The notes: a model not told the origin generated them from the letters alone. A DNA stretch of 19,953 nt from Bacteroidales bacterium UBA1216 (GCA_002309255.1 DBXI01000068.1:1-19953), one strand, 5' to 3'; shown: positions 7,827 through 14,199, numbered from the stretch's first letter. Translations and numbers: made by a program.

Positions 7827-8348
7827 TTACCTAATCTTCACTTGATCACGTACAATGTAGGTGTAGTCCGCCAGGTCGGGACATAGGTTCTTGAATGCGT
7901 TGCGAAACTCTGCCGCCTGCTGCTCGGTCAGGAAATCTCCCAACCGCACTTTCCACGATGGTGAGGCGTAAATCACATATACCGATACATTTACTACTTG
8001 CTTGACGCGTTGCTCAATCAATAGAGCCTCTGACTTACCGCGGCTCGGGTTGTTGCTGGAGTACACTTGTACGCGGTATCCTGCGCGCTCCTGTTCGCCG
8101 CGCTCTACGCCGGCTATCTTCTCTTCCATTAGCAGGGTAACCAGGCTGTCCTGCTCAACATGTACGTTGGGCATATCCAGCAAGATTTGCGGATAGACAA
8201 GTTCAACGGGCGGCACAGAGTCGCTGTGCGACAATAGGGTTGTTGAATCATTGACCACATCGGTTGGCGTGCTGACTGCCTCCTGCCCGCATACAGGCAG
8301 TGCAAACAGCAGTAACAGCAAGAGAATATGTGTTGACAAGTGTTTCAT
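7827..8348 (-). CDS. SPOR-domain periplasmic protein
   Basis: This is a 173-residue exported protein. A signal peptide (MKHLSTHILLLLLLFALPVC, likely cut near CGQ) precedes a low-complexity Ser/Thr/Asp/Val linker. A C-terminal SPOR domain of about 80 residues (roughly 92-170) includes YRVQVYSSNNPSRGKSEA, SWKVRLGDFLTEQQAAEF and a closing YIVRDQVKI. SPOR domains bind peptidoglycan strands lacking stem peptides at the division septum. I chose the ATG at 8348 because it gives a clean signal peptide; an in-frame ATG at 8369 would add seven residues before it. The residue before Cys20 is Val, not the Gly/Ala/Ser of a lipobox, so a lipoprotein is unlikely. It is first in a two-gene unit with folE. 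Confidence 0.85.
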   Translation of the reverse strand: MKHLSTHILLLLLLFALPVCGQEAVSTPTDVVNDSTTLLSHSDSVPPVELVYPQILLDMPNVHVEQDSLVTLLMEEKIAGVERGEQERAGYRVQVYSSNNPSRGKSEALLIEQRVKQVVNVSVYVIYASPSWKVRLGDFLTEQQAAEFRNAFKNLCPDLADYTYIVRDQVKIR

Positions 8349-8543
8349 TTGTTCCGAAGTTGCCGGCATATAGTACGCGGCAATACGTTATAAACCACTG
8401 CAAAAATCGTGCCAGTCTGCGCGCGCATGCAATAATAACGCACATGCGACTGAAAATAGAAGTAGTCTCAGCCGACCGAACCCTCACGTTTTGATACATG
8501 GACTGCAAAAAAAGCAGAAATTGACAATATTTTGGTTGTTATA

Positions 8544-8575
8544 TTTGCATAATTCAATTTTTTTTACTACCTTTG
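8544..8575 (+). promoter_or_regulatory. Bacteroidota promoter of the DUF177-rpmF unit
   Basis: TTTG (8544-8547), a 20-base spacer and TACCTTTG (8568-8575) match the Bacteroidota housekeeping consensus TTTG-N19-21-TAnnTTTG exactly. Transcription would start near 8581, leaving a leader of about 34 bases before the ATG at 8615. A second -7-like word, TATATTTG (8540-8547), contains the -33 element itself but has no upstream TTTG at the right distance. The rest of this 266-base divergent gap shows no recognisable minus-strand promoter for the SPOR gene. Confidence 0.85.
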
Positions 8576-8614
8576 CATGCTTTTTGCGGCAAAAAGCCGA
8601 AAAACGACTGCTAC

Positions 8615-9043
8615 ATGACACAGACCCAAGGTGATATGATCTTGCAACTGAATGAGTTGACGCAAGGCAAGCACCATTATTCATTTCGATTGGACAGCGC
8701 CTACTTAGCTGCGCAGGAGAAGAGTGAGATCCAGGGTGGCGAGGTAGATGTGGAGGCGAACTTGATGCTGCGCGAAAGCGATTATTCCCTGCACATGGAG
8801 GCTAAGGGAGAGGTGAAGCTTATATGCGACCGATGCCTGGGTGAGATGAGCCACGCCGTAGATGTAGAGGATGATATACTGCCGGACGATGAAGAGCAGA
8901 CGAACATGCTTGATCTAAGTTGGCTGGCTTATGAAATGATAACAATCAATCTTCCGCTGGTGCACAGTCACCCGGATGGTGAATGCATGCACGAAATGCA
9001 ACAACTTCTCCAAGCATTCGGCCTACCCGCAAGCAATGAGTAG
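8615..9043 (+). CDS. DUF177 (YceD-family) protein
   Basis: This is a 142-residue acidic protein of the DUF177/YceD family, which is usually encoded directly before rpmF, as here. Family marks are a C-x-x-C pair in LICDRCLGEM, an acidic patch (DDILPDDEEQ), the segment WLAYEMITINLPLVHSHPDG and a third Cys in GECM. Family members have been linked to 23S rRNA accumulation or ribosome assembly in plants and some bacteria; the biochemical role is not settled. The start at 8615 is supported by the promoter, since an earlier in-frame TTG at 8573 would overlap the -7 element. Only 89 bases, mostly repeat, separate it from rpmF. Confidence 0.88.
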   Translation: MTQTQGDMILQLNELTQGKHHYSFRLDSAYLAAQEKSEIQGGEVDVEANLMLRESDYSLHMEAKGEVKLICDRCLGEMSHAVDVEDDILPDDEEQTNMLDLSWLAYEMITINLPLVHSHPDGECMHEMQQLLQAFGLPASNE

Positions 9044-9079
9044 CGGATGGCAGTCACCTCTGTAGCACCAAGGAACCCG

Positions 9080-9132
9080 AATGATTAAATAGTTAAATGA
9101 ACAAATTGTAAATGATTAAATTGTAAATAATT
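9080..9132 (+). repeat. Tandem 15-base repeat forming the rpmF leader
   Basis: AAATTGTAAATGATT (9103-9117) and AAATTGTAAATAATT (9118-9132) are adjacent and differ at one base. A looser unit (AAATAGTTAAATGAAC, 9087-9102) and a half unit precede them. The array ends at the base before the rpmF ATG. The unit matches the truB leader unit at 13 of 15 positions. Confidence 0.8.
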
Positions 9133-9318
9133 ATGGCACATCCTAAACGAAGACAATCGCACACCCGTCAAGCGAAACGTCGTACCCATGACGTGGCTAA
9201 GTTGCCCGCATTGGCAATCTGCCCGAATTGTGGCGCTCACTACATTTACCACACTGTATGCCCGAGTTGTGGCTACTATCGTGGCAAACTGGCTGTTGAG
9301 CAAGCTGCTGAGGCTTAA
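9133..9318 (+). CDS. rpmF: 50S ribosomal protein L32
   Basis: This is a 61-residue L32 (bL32) of the large subunit. It begins MAHPKRRQSHTRQAKRR, the usual N-terminus (usually MAVPKRR). It also carries a four-cysteine zinc ribbon, CPNCG at 31-35 and CPSCG at 44-48, so it is the zinc-binding (C+) form. It follows the DUF177 gene from the same promoter. There is no Shine-Dalgarno; the start is preceded directly by an A/T-rich tandem repeat, consistent with initiation in this phylum depending on A-rich, unstructured leaders. Confidence 0.97.
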   Translation: MAHPKRRQSHTRQAKRRTHDVAKLPALAICPNCGAHYIYHTVCPSCGYYRGKLAVEQAAEA

Positions 9319-9330
9319 TTGGCGGAAGAT

Positions 9331-9369
9331 GAATGGCGAGAGGGCGATAGGTCGTCCTCTCGTTCATTC
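9331..9369 (+). other. Long imperfect hairpin after rpmF
   Basis: GAATG-G-CGAGAGG-G-CGA (9331-9347) can pair with TCG-T-CCTCTCG-TT-CATTC (9352-9369) around a TAGG loop: about 15 Watson-Crick pairs, a G-T wobble and a small internal loop. It begins 13 bases after the rpmF stop. No T tract follows, so it could be a weak terminator, a transcript 3'-end stabiliser or a regulatory leader for the next gene. The pairing is visible in the sequence; the role is inference. Confidence 0.6.
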
Positions 9370-9452
9370 GACAAACAACGAGAGCAAAACAAAAGATTAA
9401 AGACATAATACCATTATACCTAAACTGTCACCTTATTATACTTATTACAATT

Positions 9453-10598
9453 ATGTACGACAACAATCGGTCTAACAACTACAGACCCGCGTTCCGTCCG
9501 GATGCGAATCCCGGCGAGTACGCCAACCAAGATCAGCAACGCGCGCCCCGTCAGCGTACGCGTATCGTTCGCAACGGCAACTCGGTATATAACCGTCCAA
9601 GTGAAGGCTATAACGCTGGCGAACGTCATTATACCCGCGTGTCACCCGATGGCGAGCATGCACAACGTCCGGCATACGGAGAGCAGCGTTCTCCCTACGG
9701 CGAACGTCGCCCCTCCAGCGGTCAGCGTTCGAACTACGGCGAACGGCAGCAGACTAACGGCCAGCGCCCCGCCAATGGCAGACCCCAACAACGCAACAAC
9801 AACCGTCCGGCACCCCAGCGACACAGCAGCGTGTACTCGCAGCGCAAGCAGGTAGAGTACCGCGAGCGCTACGAGGATCCGACGAAACCCATACGATTGA
9901 ACAAGTACCTGGCCAATGCAGGCTTCTGCAGCCGCCGCGAGGCCGATGACTTCATCCAGGCCGGCGTAGTAACCGTCAACGGCGAGGTGGTTGATAGCCT
10001 CGGCGCAAAGGTGCTCCCTACGGACAAGGTGATGTTCCACCATCAGCCAGTACGTCGCGAGCGCAAGGTATATATCTTGCTCAACAAGCCCAAGAACACC
10101 GTTACCACGACCGACGATCCGGAGGAGCGCCGCACGGTGATGGATATAGTGAAGAACGCCTGCTCAGAGCGTATTTACCCCGTAGGTCGTCTCGACCGCA
10201 ACACCACAGGCGTGCTGCTGCTCACCAACGATGGCGATCTGGCAGCCAAACTCACGCATCCGAAGTTCGGGAAGAAGAAGATCTACGCTGTAACCCTCGA
10301 CCGCGACCTGGAGGAAGAGGATGAGATAACGATCCGCCACGGCATCCTGCTGGATGACGAGGAGATTATCCCCGATGCTCTGGAGTTCACGGACAAGGAT
10401 CGCAAGCATATCGGCCTAGAGATCCACTCCGGTCAGAACCGCGTAGTGCGCCGAATCTTCGAGAAGACCGGGTATAAAGTAGTCGCCCTTGACCGCGTAA
10501 GCTTTGCCGGGCTCACCAAGCGCAATGTGCCGCGTGGACGCTATCGCTTCCTCACCGAAAGAGAGGTCGCTATGCTCCAGATGGGTGCCTTTGAGTAG
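9453..10598 (+). CDS. rluB: RsuA/RluB-family pseudouridine synthase with long disordered N-terminus
   Basis: This enzyme modifies a uridine in rRNA to pseudouridine. After a 145-residue extension come an S4 RNA-binding domain (about 147-195, IRLNKYLANAGFCSRREADD) and the RsuA/RluB/E/F catalytic domain. The catalytic Asp248 lies in GRLDRNTTGVLLLTNDG, followed by KKIYAVTLD and GQNRVVRRIFEKTGY. RluB-type specificity (23S U2605) is the usual annotation, but sequence alone does not separate it from close relatives. Residues 1-145 are almost free of hydrophobic residues and rich in Arg, Gln, Asn, Pro, Gly and Tyr, with repeats such as PYGERRPSSGQRSNYGERQQ, and are probably a disordered RNA-binding tail. 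It ends at an intrinsic terminator. Confidence 0.9.
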   Translation: MYDNNRSNNYRPAFRPDANPGEYANQDQQRAPRQRTRIVRNGNSVYNRPSEGYNAGERHYTRVSPDGEHAQRPAYGEQRSPYGERRPSSGQRSNYGERQQTNGQRPANGRPQQRNNNRPAPQRHSSVYSQRKQVEYRERYEDPTKPIRLNKYLANAGFCSRREADDFIQAGVVTVNGEVVDSLGAKVLPTDKVMFHHQPVRRERKVYILLNKPKNTVTTTDDPEERRTVMDIVKNACSERIYPVGRLDRNTTGVLLLTNDGDLAAKLTHPKFGKKKIYAVTLDRDLEEEDEITIRHGILLDDEEIIPDALEFTDKDRKHIGLEIHSGQNRVVRRIFEKTGYKVVALDRVSFAGLTKRNVPRGRYRFLTEREVAMLQMGAFE

Positions 10599-10624
10599 GA
10601 AAATACACTTTTTTGAAAAAAAAG

Positions 10625-10657
10625 TCTCGAATTACTTGCAAATTCGAGATTTTTTTT
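10625..10657 (+). terminator. Intrinsic terminator, probably bidirectional
   Basis: TCTCGAATT (10625-10633) pairs perfectly with AATTCGAGA (10641-10649) around a 7-base loop and is followed by eight T residues. An A-rich run just before the stem can extend pairing with the T run and would also serve as a terminator for the opposite strand. It closes the DUF177-rpmF-rluB unit. Confidence 0.88.
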
Positions 10658-10666
10658 GTATCTTTG
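10635..10666 (+). promoter_or_regulatory. Promoter of pdxJ, overlapping the terminator
   Basis: CTTG (10635-10638), a 20-base spacer and TATCTTTG (10659-10666) fit the Bacteroidota consensus with one mismatch in the -33 box. The -33 element lies in the terminator loop and the spacer is the terminator's 3' arm plus T tract. Transcription would start near 10672, giving a leader of about 78 bases before pdxJ. Confidence 0.75.
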
Positions 10667-10749
10667 TAGCCGATTTTCGTGTGCACGTCACAGACGCGCA
10701 TTTTTATAGGGAAAACCAAACTGCAAAAAAGGGGAAATCAAGCTGCTAA

Positions 10750-11472
10750 ATGACTCGATTGAGCGTAAATATCAATAAGATAGCCACGCTGCGTAATGCA
10801 CGCGGCGGTAATGTGCCGGACGTGATACAGTTCGCCAAGGACTGCGAGCAGATGGGTGCGCAGGGCATCACTGTTCATCCACGTCCGGATGAGCGGCATA
10901 TACGTCGCAACGATGTGTATGCGCTCAAGCAGTGCGTGACCACGGAGCTGAACATCGAGGGTAACCCCGAATTGGCGTTTGTACAGATGGTGTGCGAGGT
11001 GCGTCCGGCGCAGGTGACGCTGGTGCCCGATGGACATGAGCAGCTGACATCCAATCATGGCTGGGATACAATTAAGTACAAGGAGTTTTTGACAGATGTG
11101 ACCCTGCGCTTTCATGCTGCTGGCATACGGGTGTCGATCTTCGTGAATGCCGATGCCGCAATGGTGGAAGGTGCAAAAGCCGTAGGCGCTGATCGCGTGG
11201 AACTATACACTGGCCCTTACGCCGAACTCTTTGAATCAGATCCTGAGGCCGCCATCTCGATGTACCGCGCTGCTGCTGAGAAAGCGCGTGAGGTGGGACT
11301 GGGACTGAATGCCGGTCATGACCTGAGCACAACGAACCTGCCCGCGCTGCTGAAGGCTTTCCCCTGGATTGATGAGGTAAGCATAGGCCATCAGCTCATC
11401 GCCGATGCTCTCTATTGGGGCATCGAGGAAACAATCAAGCGCTATCGCGCCTGCTGTAAGCAAAACCCTTGA
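10750..11472 (+). CDS. pdxJ: Pyridoxine 5'-phosphate synthase PdxJ
   Basis: PdxJ condenses 1-deoxy-D-xylulose 5-phosphate with 3-amino-2-oxopropyl phosphate to make pyridoxine 5'-phosphate, in the DXP-dependent vitamin B6 pathway. The 240-residue TIM barrel has all expected active-site residues: LSVNINKIATLRNARGG at the start, His43 in TVHPRPDERHI, Glu70 in LNIEGNP, and His190 in NAGHDLS. GPYAE and EVSIGHQLIADAL are typical too. The length is standard. It has its own promoter. exbB follows after 83 bases of repeat-rich leader with no terminator, so read-through is possible although the functions are unrelated. Confidence 0.97.
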   Translation: MTRLSVNINKIATLRNARGGNVPDVIQFAKDCEQMGAQGITVHPRPDERHIRRNDVYALKQCVTTELNIEGNPELAFVQMVCEVRPAQVTLVPDGHEQLTSNHGWDTIKYKEFLTDVTLRFHAAGIRVSIFVNADAAMVEGAKAVGADRVELYTGPYAELFESDPEAAISMYRAAAEKAREVGLGLNAGHDLSTTNLPALLKAFPWIDEVSIGHQLIADALYWGIEETIKRYRACCKQNP

Positions 11473-11480
11473 TCAAGTTG

Positions 11481-11547
11481 TGTCGTAATAACGTCATCTC
11501 GTCATAACGTGATCTCGATAAATAAACAACGAATAACATTAAACAAC
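11481..11547 (+). repeat. Repeat-rich leader of exbB
   Basis: ATAACGTCATCTCGTC (11488-11503) is followed by ATAACGTGATCTCGAT (11504-11519), a 16-base tandem with three differences. TAAACAAC then occurs at 11523 and 11540. The stretch 11481-11501 is nearly repeated at 14179-14199, before the DUF3078 gene. Confidence 0.65.
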
Positions 11548-11555
11548 AAATACAT

Positions 11556-12251
11556 ATGCTTTTACAAATTGTTGACACAACAACGGCTCTCGTGGAAGAG
11601 ATGTATCAAGTCGAAGAGCCTGTACAAGAGTCTATTAACCTGCTGACCATGGCGCAGTACGGCGGATGGATTATGGTGATCCTGGCGCTGCTGCTGGCGT
11701 GGGCTATCTACATCTTCATCGAGCGCCTGATCGTTCTGCATGGTGCGATGAAGGAGGACAGCTCGTTCATGGATCGCATAAAGGACTATATTCACGAAGG
11801 TAAGATCGACTCTGCTCTTAACCTGTGCAAGCAGGCAGGTACCCCGTCGGCGCGTATGATCGAGAAGGGAATCAGCCGTATAGGTCGCCCGATGCAGGAT
11901 GTGCAGGTGGCTGTGGAGAACGTTGGTAATCTGGAGGTTTCCATCCTGGAGAAAGGCCTCGTTATCATGGCTACCATCGCTGCCGGCGCACCGATGTTAG
12001 GCTTCTTAGGTACGGTGCTCGGTATGGTTCAGACGTTCTTCAATATGGCACAGAACGCCAGTGGCGTGATTGAGATGTCGGCTTTGAGTGAGGGTATGTA
12101 CCAGGCAATGGTGACAACGATTGGTGGTCTGATCGTAGGTATAATTGCTATGTTCATGTACAACTTCCTCGTATCACGCATTGACCGCGTGGTACGTCAG
12201 CTCGAAGGACGCACACTCGCCTTTATGGATCTCTTGAACGAGCCCGCATAA
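11556..12251 (+). CDS. exbB: MotA/TolQ/ExbB proton-channel family protein
   Basis: This is the membrane proton-channel subunit of an ExbB-ExbD type motor, which uses the proton gradient to energise outer-membrane processes through a TonB or TolA-like protein. The 231-residue protein has three predicted helices at about 37-57, 134-162 and 184-206. The family core is present: LEKGLVIMATIAAGAPMLGF, then GTVLGMVQTF, and SEGMYQAMVTTIGGLIVGI. An N-terminal stretch of about 36 residues precedes the first helix. ExbB and TolQ cannot be separated by sequence alone. exbD follows after 29 bases made up of an octamer array. Confidence 0.92.
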   Translation: MLLQIVDTTTALVEEMYQVEEPVQESINLLTMAQYGGWIMVILALLLAWAIYIFIERLIVLHGAMKEDSSFMDRIKDYIHEGKIDSALNLCKQAGTPSARMIEKGISRIGRPMQDVQVAVENVGNLEVSILEKGLVIMATIAAGAPMLGFLGTVLGMVQTFFNMAQNASGVIEMSALSEGMYQAMVTTIGGLIVGIIAMFMYNFLVSRIDRVVRQLEGRTLAFMDLLNEPA

Positions 12252-12280
12252 TCTTCAAATCTTCAAATCTTTGAATCTCT
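12250..12280 (+). repeat. Octamer array forming the exbD leader
   Basis: The units are AATCTTCA (12250-12257), AATCTTCA, AATCTTTG and a truncated AATCTCT (12274-12280). The array begins in the exbB stop codon and ends at the base before the exbD ATG. The reverse complements TGAAGATT and CAAAGATT are units of the zapA leader array. Confidence 0.8.
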
Positions 12281-12694
12281 ATGAGTTTAAAGAAACGAAA
12301 TAAAGTATCAGCCACATTCGCCATGTCGTCAATGACGGATCTGATCTTCTTGTTGCTGCTGTTTTTTGTGATGGCCAGCACAATGTCGTCGCCTAACGAC
12401 ATCAAGATCAATTTGCCGCAGGCGCGCGCGAAGACGAACACTAAGCAGGTGGTGGCTAAGGTCAGCATCGACAACCTCGGGCAGTACTTCGTGGCACTGG
12501 GCAAGGAAAAACCTATCGCCATCGAGGCAGATGATTTGGAGCCGTATCTGGCATCCATCCAGCAACAGGACTCCACGATGTACATCGCACTGCATGCTGA
12601 CGAAGATATAGCGTACAAGGATGTGGTACGCGTACTCGACATCGCTAACCAGTACCATATGAAGCTGGTTGTGGCGACAAGAAACAGAAAATAA
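12281..12694 (+). CDS. exbD: ExbD/TolR-family biopolymer transport protein
   Basis: This 137-residue partner of the ExbB channel has a short cytoplasmic N-terminus, one membrane helix (about 17-35) and a periplasmic domain. The helix opens with the sequence SSMTDLIFLLLLFFVMAST. Asp20 in this motif corresponds to the conserved proton-carrying Asp of ExbD/TolR. The periplasmic part includes IKINLPQA and a predicted alpha/beta fold ending LVVATRNRK. Its stop overlaps the next start by one base (TAATG), so translation is coupled to the TonB/TolA-like gene. Confidence 0.93.
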   Translation: MSLKKRNKVSATFAMSSMTDLIFLLLLFFVMASTMSSPNDIKINLPQARAKTNTKQVVAKVSIDNLGQYFVALGKEKPIAIEADDLEPYLASIQQQDSTMYIALHADEDIAYKDVVRVLDIANQYHMKLVVATRNRK

Positions 12695-13524
12695 TGAACA
12701 AGAACACAAAAGCAAAAATAGAATCCGGTCTTCTGACCACGCTGATCATGGCGCTGATCTTCTTGCTGTTGTGGTTCATCGCCGTCGATGCGCAACATGA
12801 GCAGGAGGAGCAGGGCGTGGAGATCGCCTTTGGCGACAACGTGGATGGTGGCGGTAGCGAGGCGGAGGCTCTGCCTAAATCGGCCGTTCCCGTTCAGCAG
12901 GCTCCGGTGCCCACGCCGCAAGCTCCTTCCGACAACGATCTGGTGGTGCAGGAGGATGAGGAGTCACTCGCCCTGGCCAAGCAACGTGAGGAGGAGAAGA
13001 AGAGGCGCGCCGAGCAAGAGGAGCTGATCCGTAAGCAACGTGAGGAGCAAGCCCATTTGGAGGCAGAGCGCCGTGCAGAGGAGCAACGCTTGGCGGAGGA
13101 ACAGGCACGCCGTGCTGCCGAAGAACAGGAGAAACGCGACAAGGCTGCCGCCTTTGGCGGACTGTTCGGCAACAACCAACAAGGTGCGCAAGGCAGCGGC
13201 ACAACACAAGGAGCAAGTCAGCAGGGCAGCCAGAACCCCGTAGGACACGGATCAGTGGGCGGCAACAGCTGGAGCCTGGCAGGCAGAAACATCAAGGCAC
13301 TGCCCAAACCCTCTACGCAGTTCAACCAGGGCGGAAAGGTCGTGGTGAACATACAGGTGAACAGCGAGGGTAAGGTCATCTCCGCCACAATAGGCGAGGG
13401 CACGAACGTCAGTGACTACCAGACTAAGCAAGTAGCCCTTGAGGCGGCACGCAAAGCGGAGTTCTCGCCTTCCGACAACAAGATTCAAGTAGGAACAATT
13501 ACATATACGTTTAAGTTAAATTAG
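12694..13524 (+). CDS. TonB/TolA-like energy transducer
   Basis: This is the third member of the motor module. The 276-residue protein has a cytoplasmic N-terminus, one membrane helix (about 12-32) and a Pro/Gln-rich stretch (60-80). A charged coiled coil of Glu, Arg, Gln, Lys and Ala (about 92-150) resembles the TolA middle domain. A Gly/Gln/Ser-rich linker (155-192) follows, then a TonB-type C-terminal domain (about 197-276) with SWSLAGRNIKALPKP, GGKVVVNIQVNSEGKVISAT and a final TYTFKLN. It spans the periplasm and probably passes force to outer-membrane proteins. The coiled coil and its place after one exbB and one exbD make a Tol-like role as plausible as a TonB role. No pal or tolB is in the window. 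Confidence 0.88.
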   Translation: MNKNTKAKIESGLLTTLIMALIFLLLWFIAVDAQHEQEEQGVEIAFGDNVDGGGSEAEALPKSAVPVQQAPVPTPQAPSDNDLVVQEDEESLALAKQREEEKKRRAEQEELIRKQREEQAHLEAERRAEEQRLAEEQARRAAEEQEKRDKAAAFGGLFGNNQQGAQGSGTTQGASQQGSQNPVGHGSVGGNSWSLAGRNIKALPKPSTQFNQGGKVVVNIQVNSEGKVISATIGEGTNVSDYQTKQVALEAARKAEFSPSDNKIQVGTITYTFKLN

Positions 13525-13544
13525 ACTGCTAACGCTGACAGAAA

Positions 13545-13619
13545 AAAGACCACTACGCTCAAAGAGCAAAGACTGATTAGACTTTAATCTTTTGTCTTTG
13601 AGTGCGAAGCAAGGTCTTT
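13545..13619 (+). repeat. Large imperfect inverted repeat between the tonB-like and DJ-1 genes
   Basis: The outer arms are AAAGACC (13545-13551) and GGTCTTT (13613-13619). The inner arms are CTCAAAGA (13558-13565) and TCTTTGAG (13595-13602). A smaller GATTA/TAATC pair lies in the centre. The left arm AAAGAGCAAAGA and the right-arm word CTTTAATCTTTTG belong to the dispersed family also seen at 3438-3500, 6497-6534 and 9390-9404. It may act as a terminator for the motor operon, but it has no clear T tract after the outer stem. Confidence 0.7.
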
Positions 13620-13638
13620 CGACTAAAAATATATAATT

Positions 13639-14166
13639 ATGAACTATCTCTTTCTTGACAACGGCTTCGAGGAGATTGAAGCACTGACGACCGTCGATCT
13701 CCTTCGTCGCGCGAACATCGCGTTAACAACCGTGAGTATGACCGGCACGCAGCAGGTAACAGGCGCGCATCAGATCATCGTTCATGCTGACAAGCAGTTC
13801 GCTGACTGCGACTTTGCGGATGCTGAGATGCTGATCCTTCCGGGCGGCCCGACGCACCTGGAGACCCATCAGAACCTGTGCGATCTGCTAATCAAGCACA
13901 ACGCTGAGGACAAGCTGCTGGCTGCTATCTGCGCTGCACCGTCCGTGCTCGGACGACTGGGCATCCTCGAGGGTAAGCAGGCTACATGCTACCCCGGATT
14001 CGAAAGTTACCTCGGCGAGAGCTACATAGGCGGACTGGTGGTGGAGTCGAAGAACGTGATCACTGCCAAAGGTCCCGGACTGAGCAGTGACTTCGCGTTC
14101 TGCATCATTGAGAAACTCGCAGGATCGGAAGTGGCTGACGCTGTGTACGATGCCGCGCAGTACTAA
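13639..14166 (+). CDS. DJ-1/PfpI (ThiJ/YajL) family protein
   Basis: This 175-residue member of the DJ-1 subfamily includes proteins given roles in oxidative stress protection, chaperoning or glyoxalase/deglycase activity; the physiological activity is disputed. Expected residues are present: the conserved Glu14 in GFEEIEA, ILPGGPTHLE, and the nucleophilic Cys98 in AAICAAPSVLG. TAKGPGLSSDFAFCIIEKL near the end is typical. The length is normal and there is no signal peptide, so it acts in the cytoplasm. It stands between two gaps with repeat words and looks like a single-gene unit or part of a loose transcript with the DUF3078 gene. Confidence 0.9.
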   Translation: MNYLFLDNGFEEIEALTTVDLLRRANIALTTVSMTGTQQVTGAHQIIVHADKQFADCDFADAEMLILPGGPTHLETHQNLCDLLIKHNAEDKLLAAICAAPSVLGRLGILEGKQATCYPGFESYLGESYIGGLVVESKNVITAKGPGLSSDFAFCIIEKLAGSEVADAVYDAAQY

Positions 14167-14178
14167 CACCGAAAGACC

Positions 14179-14199
14179 TGTCGTAATAATGTCATCACG
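14179..14199 (+). repeat. Second copy of the exbB-leader word
   Basis: This 21-base stretch matches 11481-11501 at 19 of 21 positions (shared core GTCGTAATAA and GTCATC). It lies directly after AAAGACC (14172-14178), a word that marks the inverted repeat before the DJ-1 gene. It is in the leader of the DUF3078 gene. Confidence 0.6.

Noticed and set aside
8280..8300. Lipoprotein signal on the SPOR-domain protein
   Set aside because: The Cys in ALPVCG is preceded by Val, not Gly/Ala/Ser, so it does not meet the lipobox pattern; an ordinary signal peptide is more likely.
8503..8517. CTGC-A7-GCAG as a terminator
   Set aside because: The stem has only 4 bp with no T tract and lies in a divergent promoter region.
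8540..8547. TATATTTG as a second DUF177 promoter
   Set aside because: It fits the -7 consensus, but no TTTG/TTG lies at the required distance upstream.
8573..8614. Earlier TTG start for the DUF177 gene
   Set aside because: It would place the start codon inside the -7 promoter element, upstream of the predicted transcription start.
12223..12921. Minus-strand open frame opposite exbD and the tonB-like gene (232 codons)
   Set aside because: It covers two certain genes on the plus strand and has no motif or promoter; it is a shadow.
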